Source of the DNA: Macrotis lagotis | Lineage: Eukaryota > Chordata > Mammalia > Peramelemorphia > Peramelidae | Direction: 5' to 3' | Assembly (NCBI RefSeq): GCF_037893015.1 | Contig: NC_133663.1 | Location: 222,855,753-222,919,752, forward strand | DNA length: 64,000 nucleotides | Shown: positions 24,001 through 64,000 of the stretch, piece after piece | Position numbering within the stretch: position 1 is the first letter of the stretch | How the letters are laid out: the number at the start of each line of letters is the position of its first letter | Position numbers and translations under genes: made by a program | The notes under the pieces: generated by a model | What the model saw: the letters and a program-made list of their open reading frames with translations, nothing else | Database searches by the model: none | Told to the model about the DNA's origin: nothing

Positions 24001-24200
24001 AGTCAGTACAGCCAGACCTGAAGTCAGGAAGATCTAAGTTCAAATCTGGCCTCAGACATTGTGTTAGCCTGTTTAAATCATCAGTAAAATGGTATAATAG
24101 CAACCATCTGTCAGGGTTGTTGTGATGATCAATTGTAAGGTATTTAGCATAGTATTTGACATGTGTTAAGCACTAATAATAGCTATTATCATTATTAAGC
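24001..24200 (+). mobile_element. CORE-SINE/MIR-like fragment
   Basis: CTGAAGTCAGGAAGATCTAAGTTCAAATCTGGCCTCAGAC, then AATCATCAGTAAAATGG and GGTTGTTGTGATGATCAA. Confidence 0.65.
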
Positions 24201-24239
24201 TGGCTGTCTTCTCTCATAATGGAGAATTTTTTCACCAGC

Positions 24240-24620
24240 ATCTTATGAAAAATGACTTATCCCCCCCCCCCTTCTGTTGGGTCTAGTGGGACCCCATCAA
24301 CAGGCTGGCATCCTTTGCTCATTTCTTTTTCCTCAGTTCTCTCTGGTTGGGCAGTTAAAGCACAATGTGTTGCCACAGGACTGTTGCAAGCAGAACAACC
24401 TTCTGGCTTCTCCAGAACTGGAGCGGGGGGTTGGGGGATGTGGGGAAGACAAGGAAAAGGCAGGCTATAGTTCTACTGCAAGCCTAGGGGTCAGGTTGTA
24501 CAGTCCTGCAAGAACATGGTGATTGGTGAGGGACAGGGGTAATGAATAAGCACATTAGGAATTAGCCTTATTGTTAATACATCGGATTATTAGGTTTATT
24601 GATGTCTTAGAACAGCTTAA
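24240..24620. other. GC-richer unassigned stretch
   Basis: It starts with a C11 run at 24260 and is clearly less AT-rich than its neighbours. It contains two short open frames of low-complexity composition. I recognise neither a gene nor a repeat here. Confidence 0.4.
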
Positions 24621-25015
24621 ATTATTTTTGGGGGGTGTATAATATAATTCCTTTTTTTGGAAAGTTTTGAAAGGTCCTGAGGATGAGAGAGTCTATTCCT
24701 CTATATTGTTGGTCACCTGACCCAGAATTATTAATAGATTAGTGGGATATTTAAGAATATTTGCAGGCAGGCGTCATTAAATGGACAGAAGAAAATAAAG
24801 GGGGTGGAAGGGGATGAGTATGGTGACAAGGTGTCAGATAGAAGTAGGATAAAGGAACTGGTCACCTCTTCACTAGAAATGGGAGGAAAAGAGAGAATAT
24901 GGAGGTGAGGAAAAACTTTAAAGTCTTTTTGAGATGTAACACAGGGAAGAGGAGGCTCAAGGATGAGTGGCCACTGTTCTTTCAGTAAAGTATGAGGATA
25001 CTTATATATTATAAA
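24620..25015 (-). mobile_element. L2-like fragment, central part
   Basis: The minus-strand translation SSEEVTSSFILLLSDTL and FNDACLQIFLNIPLI fits the P/S-rich part of L2 ORF2. 25015-25500 is unassigned AT-rich sequence. Confidence 0.4.
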
Positions 25016-25502
25016 CATACTACAATATCATATATATGTGTACATGCATATTGGGAATAAGCAAGAAAGATTGATGATATTTTTGATTCTTGTATAGACC
25101 CTTTAAGAAAACAGAAAGAACAAATATATCTACCACCTCAAAGAACTCACAACGTATTAGAAGATATGATACGATATTAAAACATAATAAAAAAATAAAA
25201 ATGTTATTATGTGTATAACAGTAAAAAATGTTAAAATCATTTTGAAGAGGAAGAATTTAACAGAGGTAGTTTTTTAACAACCAATAATTTATTCCTTAAA
25301 CAATTTACACAATTAAAAGAAAAAGAGATACTAAATCTGATATCATTAGAATATAATTCTATTAGTCTTTCATTTCTAGAATATGCAAGAAATAACTGTT
25401 TAACTGTTATCAGAAAATTCTCTAGAACAGTGGAGTCAGAATCAAATACAGTAGGGATTATAAATGAAAAGGATCTTTGTGAGCTATATACAGACTTAAT
25501 AG

Positions 25503-25662
25503 TTTTTGTTATTTTTTTTTAGTTTTTGCAAGGCAGTGGGGTTAAGTGGCTTGCCCAAGGACACACAGCTAGGTAATTATTAAATGTCTGAGGCTGGATT
25601 TGAACTCAGGTACTTTTGACTCCAGGGCCAGTGCTCTATCCACTGCACCACCTAGCCACCCC
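25503..25662 (-). mobile_element. Marsupial tRNA-derived SINE
   Basis: Reverse SINE. Target duplication CAGACTTAAT / CAGATTTAAT at 25491-25500 and 25663-25672. Confidence 0.93.
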
Positions 25663-26170
25663 CAGATTTAATGTTTTAAATGTGAGTTAATTTTTATTAT
25701 ATTTCTATTTGTTTTATTAAATATTTTAATCTGATTTGGGCCTCACTTGAGTGTTGTAGGTTGTGGTCCATGGACACCATGCTTGATACTTCTGTTCTAG
25801 AAAATTGGTTCTTGATTTTAACAATATTTAGGAAGCACAAACTATCATAAACAGTTGTTTTAAACTGTTTTAAGTAGTCTTTTAAAAATTTCTACAAAAT
25901 TCATCTTTGGTTGCATAATAAAAGTATTTTGCTTTTCTGCAAAAGATCTTAGAAGTCTACAGGCACTAGCTAATTCTCACATGTGAAAAGTGGTATATGA
26001 CTTTTACAGAGGAAAAAAAGGGCAAAGTGATTTTTTTTTGTTGTACCATAAAAGCCTGTTAGTGATATAAGTTGAAAAGGGAAATACTTTAATCATTTAG
26101 TTTAGAGAATGCTTTCATCCTGTAAATAAAAACTAGTTGGTTATGACACTACAAGGAACAAATGAGCAAG

Positions 26171-26316
26171 GGGCAGCTAGGGCACAGTGGAGCACTGGCC
26201 CTGGAGTCAGGAGTACCTGAGTTCAAATCCAGCCTCAGACACTTAATAATTACCTAGCTATGTGGCCTTGGGTAAGCCACATAACCCCATTGCCCTTGCA
26301 AAAAAAAAAAAAAGAA
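26171..26316 (+). mobile_element. Marsupial tRNA-derived SINE with shortened head
   Basis: GGGGCAGCTAGGGCACAGTGGAGCACTGG lacks the usual GTG and ATA bases in the A-box area. Target duplication ACAAATGAGCAAG / ACAAATGAGTAAG. Confidence 0.93.
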
Positions 26317-26329
26317 ACAAATGAGTAAG

Positions 26330-29300
26330 ACTTAAAAGCAGAGGTTCACAAACTTTCTCAGTTCATCAGTAATTTTTTTCACAGTGTCCACAGGCAAAAG
26401 AAACAAGAACAAATGCCCTCAATCCCCATAACAGTTCCATTTATTAAGAAGTTAAGTTGAAAATTTAAAATATCCTGATGACCCTAAAGGTTGACCATTG
26501 GCACCCTTTGGTGCCTTGATACACAATTTGGGAACTGCAAACAGCCTTCTAAAGGCTATAAATTACATTTTCTGATTATTTTCCTGCTAAACACATCTAT
26601 GTTTCTTTATTATTAAATCTGAAAAATGTTCATTTAAAATCAGTTTATTGATTTTGCTGTTCAACAGTAAAAAGGCTGGAAGGAACTTTTAATGTATCAT
26701 CTTATCAGGTTCATTATTTTGAACAAGCATAGTAATATATAACCTTCCCAGACAAGAGATTTTCCACAAAAGCCGAACCAGAAAATGAAGTATTTCTGCA
26801 TTATGTGAAATAAAGGAAATGAAAACAAATAGAAACTAAGCTTCTTATAGATCTAACACTTATCTGAAACAAAACTAACATATATACAAAACATATATAA
26901 ATATATAAACACAAACATATCTGAAGTCCAAAAATATATTAATATTTTGACTAAGATCAAAATAGTTTTTACAAAAGTTTCAAAATTCTTGAAACTCTAG
27001 CAACCATAAGGAATTATTACTATTGTGTTTGATCAATCTATTTTCTTGTCATTTATGAAAGCATAAATAGCTAAGTATTAAAGACATAGCAGTGGTTAAC
27101 AGCAAGGAAAGCTGTACAAATATTATAAAAAGTCCATTTTCATTAAAAAGAATTTACCTATCATACAGTTATAAACAAAATATATTTTCAAAATGCCTTT
27201 TCAATAATTTATTTGTGAAATTGATATATTTAAGAAATAAATCAAAATCAATTAAGAAATAAATCTTTTCTATTTATAAAAAAAATAAATCCTTTGAAGA
27301 ATATTTCAGGCTGGTATTTGCACTAGTACTTTTTATAGATGAAATGGTAAAATAAATAAAGTCAAGAAAAAAGGCTAATTAGTTTAAAACAAAAGTACAA
27401 AAACGTAAGTAAAATTTATAATATATGTGCTAATCAAATAAGCTTTCTTCAAAGATAACTTAAATACATTTTGCTTCAAGTGTTCAGCATTATCCTGAAA
27501 AGTGATAGAAATGATCCCTATAGTAAGGAATCTATGAAAGACATCTTCTGAGATGTTTTCTGACTGGGAAAAGTTTGGGATTAATTTGCTTCTGCCTTAA
27601 ATTCAGAGACTATTTTAGAAGGTATATAAAGAAACACAAATGAGAAATCAAATTTAATAAAAATTTACCCTAGTCAACTTACAATCTACTTTGAACTTTA
27701 TATGTGCTCAAAATATACACTAATCCCTCTACAGCAACTGAAATGTATCCATGCCTGTGCAAGTATACAGATACAGGTAAACTGAAGAAGAAATCCAATG
27801 AATTTTCTGGGATGTAGTTTAGTTCATTAACAAATATCATATCTTCCTCTACCACAATTTGTTTTTTTAAATTTTTACCATTTTTTTTGCCTAGTCATAT
27901 TAGTCCTATTTCACAAACCACAAAATATATATATATATATATATGTTAGTCCTGTCCTTTTTTAAAAAAAGTCTAAAATATATTTTATTACTATTAAAAT
28001 ACTCTGAATTTATTTTAATTTTCAAAAGATAAAAATATATTATCTATTCTATATCACTCACACAGAAAGGTATCAGTTCTTACCATAAGAACATGGTTTA
28101 GTTGATCTATGGATATAAGTTCTAATTCTTCTCTCAAAAATTCAAAACTACCTAATTACCTGACAGTCAAATTAAACATTTACTTTCTAAAGAATATTTA
28201 AGACTTTTATAAAAATTAGCTTTGCTAAATTTCAACTAGTAGAAAAAATTGATGGTATTGTTACAACTGAAATAAATTATGTTAACATTCAATAGAAATT
28301 TATCACAGATATAAATAGCAAGTTATAAAGATCTAATGAATGACATATTATGGCCTCAAATACTTTCTTGAAAATAAGGTATTTCATTCGGTTAGAAATA
28401 AAATCCAAATTTACACTTAAAGTAGGGCTTTTTTTTTTAGTGGAGTGAAAAATCCACTAATAATTCTAATTAGATACTTTAAAATCAACTTTTTCTTAAA
28501 AGTTTCTGGTTAAAAAACAAATCTATCCACTTAAAACTTTAATGTATTAATTTAAAATGGATATAATTTAATAGTATACTAGAGACAAAATAGAAAATAT
28601 ACTCAAGTTCAAATAAACATTTCAGAAATCACTCTGGACAAAGAAGTCTTAGCTTTCATTTCCATGATTTTTCCTGGAAAAATCAAGTGACTCAAACTTA
28701 ACTAAAATAGTTACAAAAAAAATATTCTTCTAAACATTCATTCTATTAAGACTGTTAAGCCACTTGACTCACAACAAATTAGGGCTGAGGGTTTAATGCA
28801 CTATATGCAATCATAATTCTAGCAAAATTATGGTCACTGCTTCCAGAAAGTGTCACCCTCCTCAACTTCAGGAAACTTAAAAGGAAACTTTAGCTCTATA
28901 CAAACTTTGAGCTCCTTCCAAGAATCAGAAAGCATTTTGAACTACAGCTCCTTGGTTATCAGAAACATGGTATACCTCTCCAACTATGGTACCAGAGAGC
29001 TTCTGCAACCTTCATTTCAAACCAATTCTCATTTTAGCTACTTTGTCATTCTTCTTCTGAAATCACATTTTATTTTCTCATGACATTATACCCTACCTGA
29101 ATTTAAAAAAATTAAGCAAACCATTGTAGAGTTGTAGAATGTCCAGTATTTCTCTTTTATGATGCAACTTATACTTACAAAGAATCTGTTTCTTTACCTT
29201 ATTTTCTGAGATCCTGCACTGCCAATGCACTGACATGTTTCAAAAATTACACCCTGAGACACAAACATAAGGAGACATAAGCAAGATGGCTGAAACAATG

Positions 29301-29340
29301 GTCCATTGAGCCAATGGTATCTCAAATGGCTTCATTCCTG
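26330..29340. other. AT-rich, repeat-poor stretch past the BEND2-like stop
   Basis: Three kilobases with no SINE or L1 that I can recognise, many A/T runs and a short TA repeat at 27926-27944. It could include 3' UTR of the BEND2-like gene. No coding exon of another gene is supported. Confidence 0.4.
29069..29074 (-). promoter_or_regulatory. Possible AATAAA poly(A) signal of the BEND2-like gene
   Basis: AATAAA on the minus strand 274 nt past the stop codon, in GAGAAAATAAAATGTG. The region is AT-rich, so the match may be by chance, and the true 3' end could be further down. Confidence 0.25.
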
Positions 29341-29347
29341 AAGGGTT

Positions 29348-58722
<29,375 letters not shown>

Positions 58723-59055
58723 CTAAGAAAAAACATATTAGAAAATTAAAAGATCAAAGGAAAAGTTGAAGAAAAGTTCAAGATAACTGTAAGCTTTGAA
58801 GATGCTCTAAGAAAAGCCTGTTTATAACATCAAATAGAAAAGACTCTGACTACTTCAAAAATACATGAAAAGGTATACTTGTAGAAATATTTTCTCATTA
58901 ACACTTCCACAGTTAAGGAACAGAAGAATTAACTCCTTACATACTTCAAATTATTAACAAAACCAATATAACATAACCAGAATGTGTCTTAATACCAAAT
59001 ATTTCATTTGAATACAGTCCATATAGAATAAGAAGCAAATCAAATAGTGCCACCC

Positions 59056-59155
59056 NNNNNNNNNNNNNNNNNNNNNNNNNNNNNNNNNNNNNNNNNNNNN
59101 NNNNNNNNNNNNNNNNNNNNNNNNNNNNNNNNNNNNNNNNNNNNNNNNNNNNNNN
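59056..59155. other. Assembly gap (100 N)
   Basis: Exactly 100 N, the usual placeholder for a gap of unknown size. It lies 334 nt upstream of exon A and could hide a 5' exon. Confidence 0.99.
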
Positions 59156-59285
59156 AAAAAATATTTTTGTTAAATGAATTAGGAAGCAACATTCTTTCTC
59201 TTTGCTTCTTGATATTTTATATTCAATTCAAAGTTAAGGCAGGTAGAACTAGCAGCAACACCAACAGCAGCAATTTTCTTGTTAA

Positions 59286-59298
59286 AACACACACACAG

Positions 59299-59344
<46 letters not shown>
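59286..59344. repeat. (CA)n microsatellite
   Basis: About 28 units with one GA break; 130 nt from the gap. Confidence 0.97.
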
Positions 59345-59349
<5 letters not shown>

Positions 59350-59521
59350 AAACAAATCAACCTGGATTTGTAGCATTTCCCAGTTGCCAGCATGCAAATG
59401 CTCACACTGATAATTTAACAATCAGCTCTGTGAGCTCATTCAAGATGACTTCAGCATATCCCTGGCTCTACTTGTACTTTCCCTATATCCGTCCAGCCTC
59501 TGTTCTTCATACCCATGACAT

Positions 59522-59523
<2 letters not shown>

Positions 59524-59567
<44 letters not shown>
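59524..59567. repeat. (CA)n microsatellite
   Basis: About 22 uninterrupted units. Confidence 0.97.
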
Positions 59568-59569
<2 letters not shown>

Positions 59570-59639
59570 TAACTTGTATTTCTTCTTTTGTTTAGCCCCT
59601 CTTTCCCCCAGCCTATGATTCATTAGCATTTCTAAACAC

Positions 59640-60600
59640 ACATTCACATAACATATACACAGATGGTGGTTCCTATTTACTGTAAAAAGGGTTATCCATA
59701 CTATACAAATAACAAAAAGAGAGTTATTCCTTACCCAGAGAAATTAGGGGAGGATGGGTTGGGGAAGAACAGAACTCCATGCTAAGAATGTCTTCTGCAC
59801 CTAGCCAAGCATGGGTTATTTGTGGCCATCTATACAATAACTGGTGCAGAGTAAATAGTACCAAACCAGAGCTCCAGTGTAAAGGACAACCACTAATGAA
59901 ATGGGCTGTATGGAGAGGAGGAAATGGTGTGTGAGAGAACACAATGGCTTCATCAGATGTTTCATTTGATGCCAGTCTTAGCTGTTTAAGACATACTGCT
60001 GAGAACCATATGGTCCCTTTGGGTTTTATCTGAATATGGTTTTGTGTTGTATCCTTAGGAGATTACAGTGATAGAAAAGGAACTAAAAATGAACACACCA
60101 CAATTCTAAACTTTAAAATCTAGCCACTCTATCCTGCTACAAGGAAGTGGAAAGTTAATGGCCAGTTGCTATATCCAGTCCCAGGAGGACTCTAGAAGGG
60201 TCCCTAGCTCAGCAGTTCTTGACAGTTGTTTGGAGTTGAGGGAGGGAGCTGGAATGTGACAACTGGGAGCAGTGATAAAGTGAAATTTGAAGCAACAATT
60301 CCCAATTAGGGAGACGAGAATGTTAAGACAGAGGTATGGACAGAATGAAGCTGATAGAAATGCCAAGACTGGCTAAGAATGATGGAAAGAGTATCTGGAA
60401 GCTGAGGGAAAAGGAATAATAAAGAGAAGGGGAGTATCAGAAACCCCAAAGGTTCAAGTGTTGCCACTTGAAATTTTGTGAGATGCCAGGTATCTTGCCA
60501 CATAATGCAGTATGTAATGGGGGTGGGGTGGGGAGAGCTATCAGCAGGTGCTGGCCATGTCCTATTGGCACTTAAAGGGATTGAACAATCATAAATAGGC
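59640..60600. other. Unassigned single-copy-looking stretch
   Basis: Less AT-rich, with only short open frames of poor composition. I recognise no repeat family and no exon with matching splice sites. Confidence 0.4.
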
Positions 60601-63600
60601 ACAGAGAAAACAGACACTTCAATTAATGAAAAGGATACATTCTGGTGAAAGCAGAATTTATTTTATTTCAGACAACTCAAAAAATCGGTTAGTAATGATC
60701 TCAGAGAAGGCAACAGTGAAAAAAAAAGAACTAAAAAAGACAAACTGGGAAACTTCATTATACCTAATGGAATGTCAACATACTGAATGGTATAACAAAT
60801 GTATGAGTGAAAAGTTCATCACAAAAATAAGCCAGAAAAACTCAAGTAGTTGAGAATTCAACCTACTTCTTTCAATCCTAAACAAATCTAACCAAAAAAA
60901 TTAAATAAGTATGGGGCAGCTAGGTGGCACAGTGGATGGACCACCAGCCCTGGAGTCAGAAGGACCTGATTTCAAATCCAGTCTCAGACATTTAATAATT
61001 GCTTCACTATGTGACCATGGGCAAGTCACTTAACCCCATTGCCTCAAATAAATAAAATTAAAAAATAAATAAGTAATAATTTATGGATCTGAATAGAACT
61101 TTAGAAAAGTTAAATGGATATCTTGTGATTATTGAATGAGAACAGAAAGGAGAATACATTTTCCTAGTTCTGTATGACATACTTAAAAAAATTGACCATG
61201 TACTAAGGCATAAAAACCTCATAAAACTAGAAAGGTAGAAATATAAAACACACCCTTTATTTAAAAATGCAATAAAATTGTAATAAAAAGATTTCTGAAA
61301 CAAAAATGAAATTTAAATAGGTCCTAAATAATTTAATTCTAAAGAGCCGCTGGATAAAAGAATAAATCATAAAAAGAATATATAATTCATAAAAGGAAAA
61401 TTGCAATCAGAGTTCTAAATTTTAACCACTAGACTATTAGATAGAAAACAACAATAAAATAACATGTCAATATTTTTGAGATGCAGGCATTGGCAGTCCT
61501 TGTTAGAAAATTAATAACATTAAATACTTTTATCAGTAAAAAGTGATGAACAGTTCCATTGTGCTTGCAACTAAAAACCTTAAAAAGCAACAAAAAAGAA
61601 CATATAACCAAACATAAAAATCTGAAAGTCAAGGAAGAAATAAAAAATTAAAAGAAAAATATTGAATTGACAAGTAAACTTAGGAACTTTATTATTAGAA
61701 AAAAAAACAATTAAAAGAAATAAAGGAGTTTCCCATCCCTACTGTTGAGCAGTTTGAAACTATGGTCAAATGGTTATAAAACCATGAAAACACTCTGACC
61801 TATTACTGTCACTACTAGGTCTGTATCCCAAAGAGATGAAAAATTGGATGGAAAAGGACTATAGATATAAGAATATTTATAGCAGTTCTTTTCTGATGGT
61901 AAGGAACTAGAAATTGAAAGGTTAATCATCAGTTGGGGAATGGCTATGTAGTATGTGATTGTAAAGGAATGCTATTCTTCCATAAGAAATGATGAGCAGG
62001 ATGTTCTCAGTAAAACCAGGAAAAACTTATATGAGCAAGTACAATGTGAAATGTACTATATTCAAAGTAATAGCAATATTGTAAGATGATCAGCTGTGAA
62101 TGACTTAGCTTTTCTCAAAAGTGCTATGACTCAAGACAATTTTGATGGACTTAAAATATACTTTCCAGTTCCAGAGAAAGGGCTGGTGCTGTCTGATTGA
62201 AGCATACTTTTTTAAACTAAAAAAACCAACAGCAACATTGGGTGATGATCAACTATAATGGATTTAGCTCCTCTCAGCAGTTAAGTGATCAAGGATAATT
62301 CCAAGACTTGTGATGGAAAATGCCATCCTTATCCAAAAAACAAAACGAAGCAAAACAAAACAAAACAAAATGGGGTCTGAATACAGATCAAAGAATACTA
62401 TTTTCACTTTTTAAAACTTGTTTTTATATAATTTTTTATTCTTTTCAATTTTCCCCTTTAGTTCTGATCCTTCTTTCATAATTTGACTAATATGGAAATA
62501 TATCAGATTGCTTGCTGTCATGGGGAGGGGGAAGGGAAGGGAGGGAGATAGAAAAATATGGAACTCAAAAAGGTGAATGTTGAAAGAGATCTTTACATGT
62601 AATTAAAAAACAAAATAACACTTAAAATAACATTTAAAAGAGCTAAAGCACTAACTAATCTAATTAAATAGAGACAGTAAAACAAAATTAGTAAGTTCAA
62701 AATGAATAAAAGATTTTACAATAACTGATAAGGAAATAGAGGAAATTATTAGAAACTATTTTGTTAAATTACATAACAACAACATTGATAGTAAATTAAA
62801 TAGATGCAGTAAGCTTCTCTGCTAAAAGTCTGATATCTAATATATAGGAAACTGATTCAAATGCATTGAGAATAAGAACAATTTCCCAACAGACAAATAA
62901 TCAAAGATATAAAAAGACAATTCTCAAAAGAAAAATAATATAGAGGAAAATTCTCCAAATAATAAGAGAAATGAAATCATAACAACACTGAGTTAGTGAA
63001 TTAGTGTAACCATTCTTAGTCACTAAACTATTTCCTAAAAATTCTAACCCTATCCATATCCTCTATAGAGATCAAAGAAAGAGAAAAAATATGCACATAT
63101 ATGAAAGTATATATATATATATATATATGCACAAATACAGAATTTTTGTGTTAGCAAAATAAGTGGACACTAATAAGGAGAAATGGAAATGGCTAAGCAA
63201 ATTTATAATAACATTTATCAAAGTGATGAAATATTATTTTACCATAAGAAATGACAAAAGAATTGAACTCTGAGAAACCTGGGAAAACTTATATGAATTG
63301 AGGCAGAATGAATCAAGAGGGAGGAGGAATTCAATGACTAATAATACTGTAAAGAATAACTGTTTTATCAGGTTTATAACTCTGATTAATTGACAAACTC
63401 CAGGAAACTGATGATGATGATAAAGGGTGCTCCCCACTTCTTGAAAGAGGTGATTTCAGAGGTGCAGAATGCATATTTTTTGACATGGTAAATATATAAA
63501 CTTGCTTTTCTTTGCTATAATTAATTATTACAAAGGAGAGTTTCTTGTAGGTGGGAAGGAGAGAATAATTGAATGGAGTAAGGAAAGTTAGTGATAGCAA

Positions 63601-63720
63601 TGCCAAAAAAAAGGAAGAAGAAAAGAGGGTCAAAGAAACATTTAAAATGCACTGAAAAGAATAAAAGGAGGTTCAGAGGGAAGGAAGAAGGACATTTGGG
63701 AATAAACATGTTATTTATTA
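60600..63720 (+). mobile_element. Mosaic of ancient L1 fragments
   Basis: 60600-61690 resembles an ORF2 endonuclease region: LKKIDHVLRHKNLIK at about 61170-61215 recalls the KIDDVLGHKNLM block of L1 copy 1. 61725-62590 is an L1 3' end (ACTAGGTCTGTATCCCAAAGAGATG, GGGGAATGGCTATGTAG, A-rich tail). 62600-62830 resumes the ORF2 linker, and 62830-63720 is another ORF2/3' end piece. A SINE is inserted at 60913-61068. Edges are approximate. Confidence 0.6.
60913..61068 (+). mobile_element. Marsupial tRNA-derived SINE
   Basis: GGGGCAGCTAGGTGGCACAG head; ends CCATTGCCTCAAATAAATAAAA. The ending differs from the CCTTGCAAAA type, so it is a different subfamily. Short flank repeat AAATAAGTA. Confidence 0.9.
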
Positions 63721-64000
63721 TATAGTAAAAATCAAGGTATGTGTGGTGATATGCATTTTTATATATAATACTCTTTTCACAGATTTATAGTTGAGACTGG
63801 CATGGTCTCATTTTCCTCAGTTGATGTCACTTTTGATGGAATAGAACTTGTTCCAGCTACCTCCATGCTCAAACTTAGAAATTCCAAACAATTTTGTTAA
63901 ATAGGGTATTTACCCATGAGAAAAAAAGTGACATATACTAAATGGCACCCTCACAATCTAGAAAGATTGCTTTTTGTTCTTTATTCTCCAAGAAGACCAT

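Noticed and set aside
59179..59421. Cys/Val-rich and His/Thr-rich frames near the gap
   Set aside because: Translation of a CA microsatellite; one frame also runs through the N gap.

Overview
The window is vertebrate nuclear DNA from a marsupial, with introns, LINEs, SINEs and one 100-base assembly gap. The evidence is about 15 copies of a marsupial tRNA-derived SINE (head GGGGCAGCTAGGTGGC, ending CCTTGCAAAAA), several marsupial-type L1 copies, many old L2/CR1 fragments and CORE-SINE/MIR pieces. The SINE ending CCCCATTTGCCTTGCAAAA-CCTA looks Australian and perhaps dasyurid-like. That narrower placement is a weak inference from memory.

The only host gene I can support is on the minus strand, from 58722 down to 29348. 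Nine coding exons (58651-58722, 58395-58469, 56211-56315, 42822-43344, 41929-42129, 40580-40701, 38595-38817, 36469-36672, 29348-29517) have AG acceptors, GT donors and perfectly compatible phases. Together they make 1695 nt, 564 residues plus stop. The C-terminal part carries two BEN domains, and each is split over two exons at the same codon. The N-terminal part (residues 1-84) is a short acidic stretch and a charged helix that resembles, as far as I recall it, the N-terminus of SCML1. Two C-terminal BEN domains plus an SCML1-like head point to BEND2, whose human gene lies near SCML1 and SCML2. The first exon seen begins with ATG directly after a splice acceptor, so at least one upstream exon is missing from this model.

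Layout. 1-29.3 kb lies downstream of the gene and is mostly repeats: old L2 pieces, a nearly complete but broken L1 on + (6748-13258), a CR1-clade endonuclease relic (13.5 kb), a 5' half of another L1 on + (13788-15749) joined tail to tail with an almost complete L1 on - (15750-22200), and an old L1 on - (22.4-23.9 kb). 26.5-29.3 kb is AT-rich and nearly free of recognised repeats. 29.3-43.4 kb holds the last six coding exons. 43.4-56.2 kb is a 12.9-kb intron filled by nested repeats: L2 interrupted by L1, and L1 interrupted by SINE. 56.2-58.7 kb has the three small 5' exons. 58.7-64 kb has the gap, CA microsatellites and a mosaic of ancient L1 fragments.

No tRNA or rRNA gene, CRISPR array, bacterial feature or intact transposase gene was found. 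All L1 reading frames seen are interrupted. The parts of most interest are the BEND2-like gene with its SCML1-like head and duplicated BEN exon pair, and a tandem coiled-coil expansion in one L1 ORF1.
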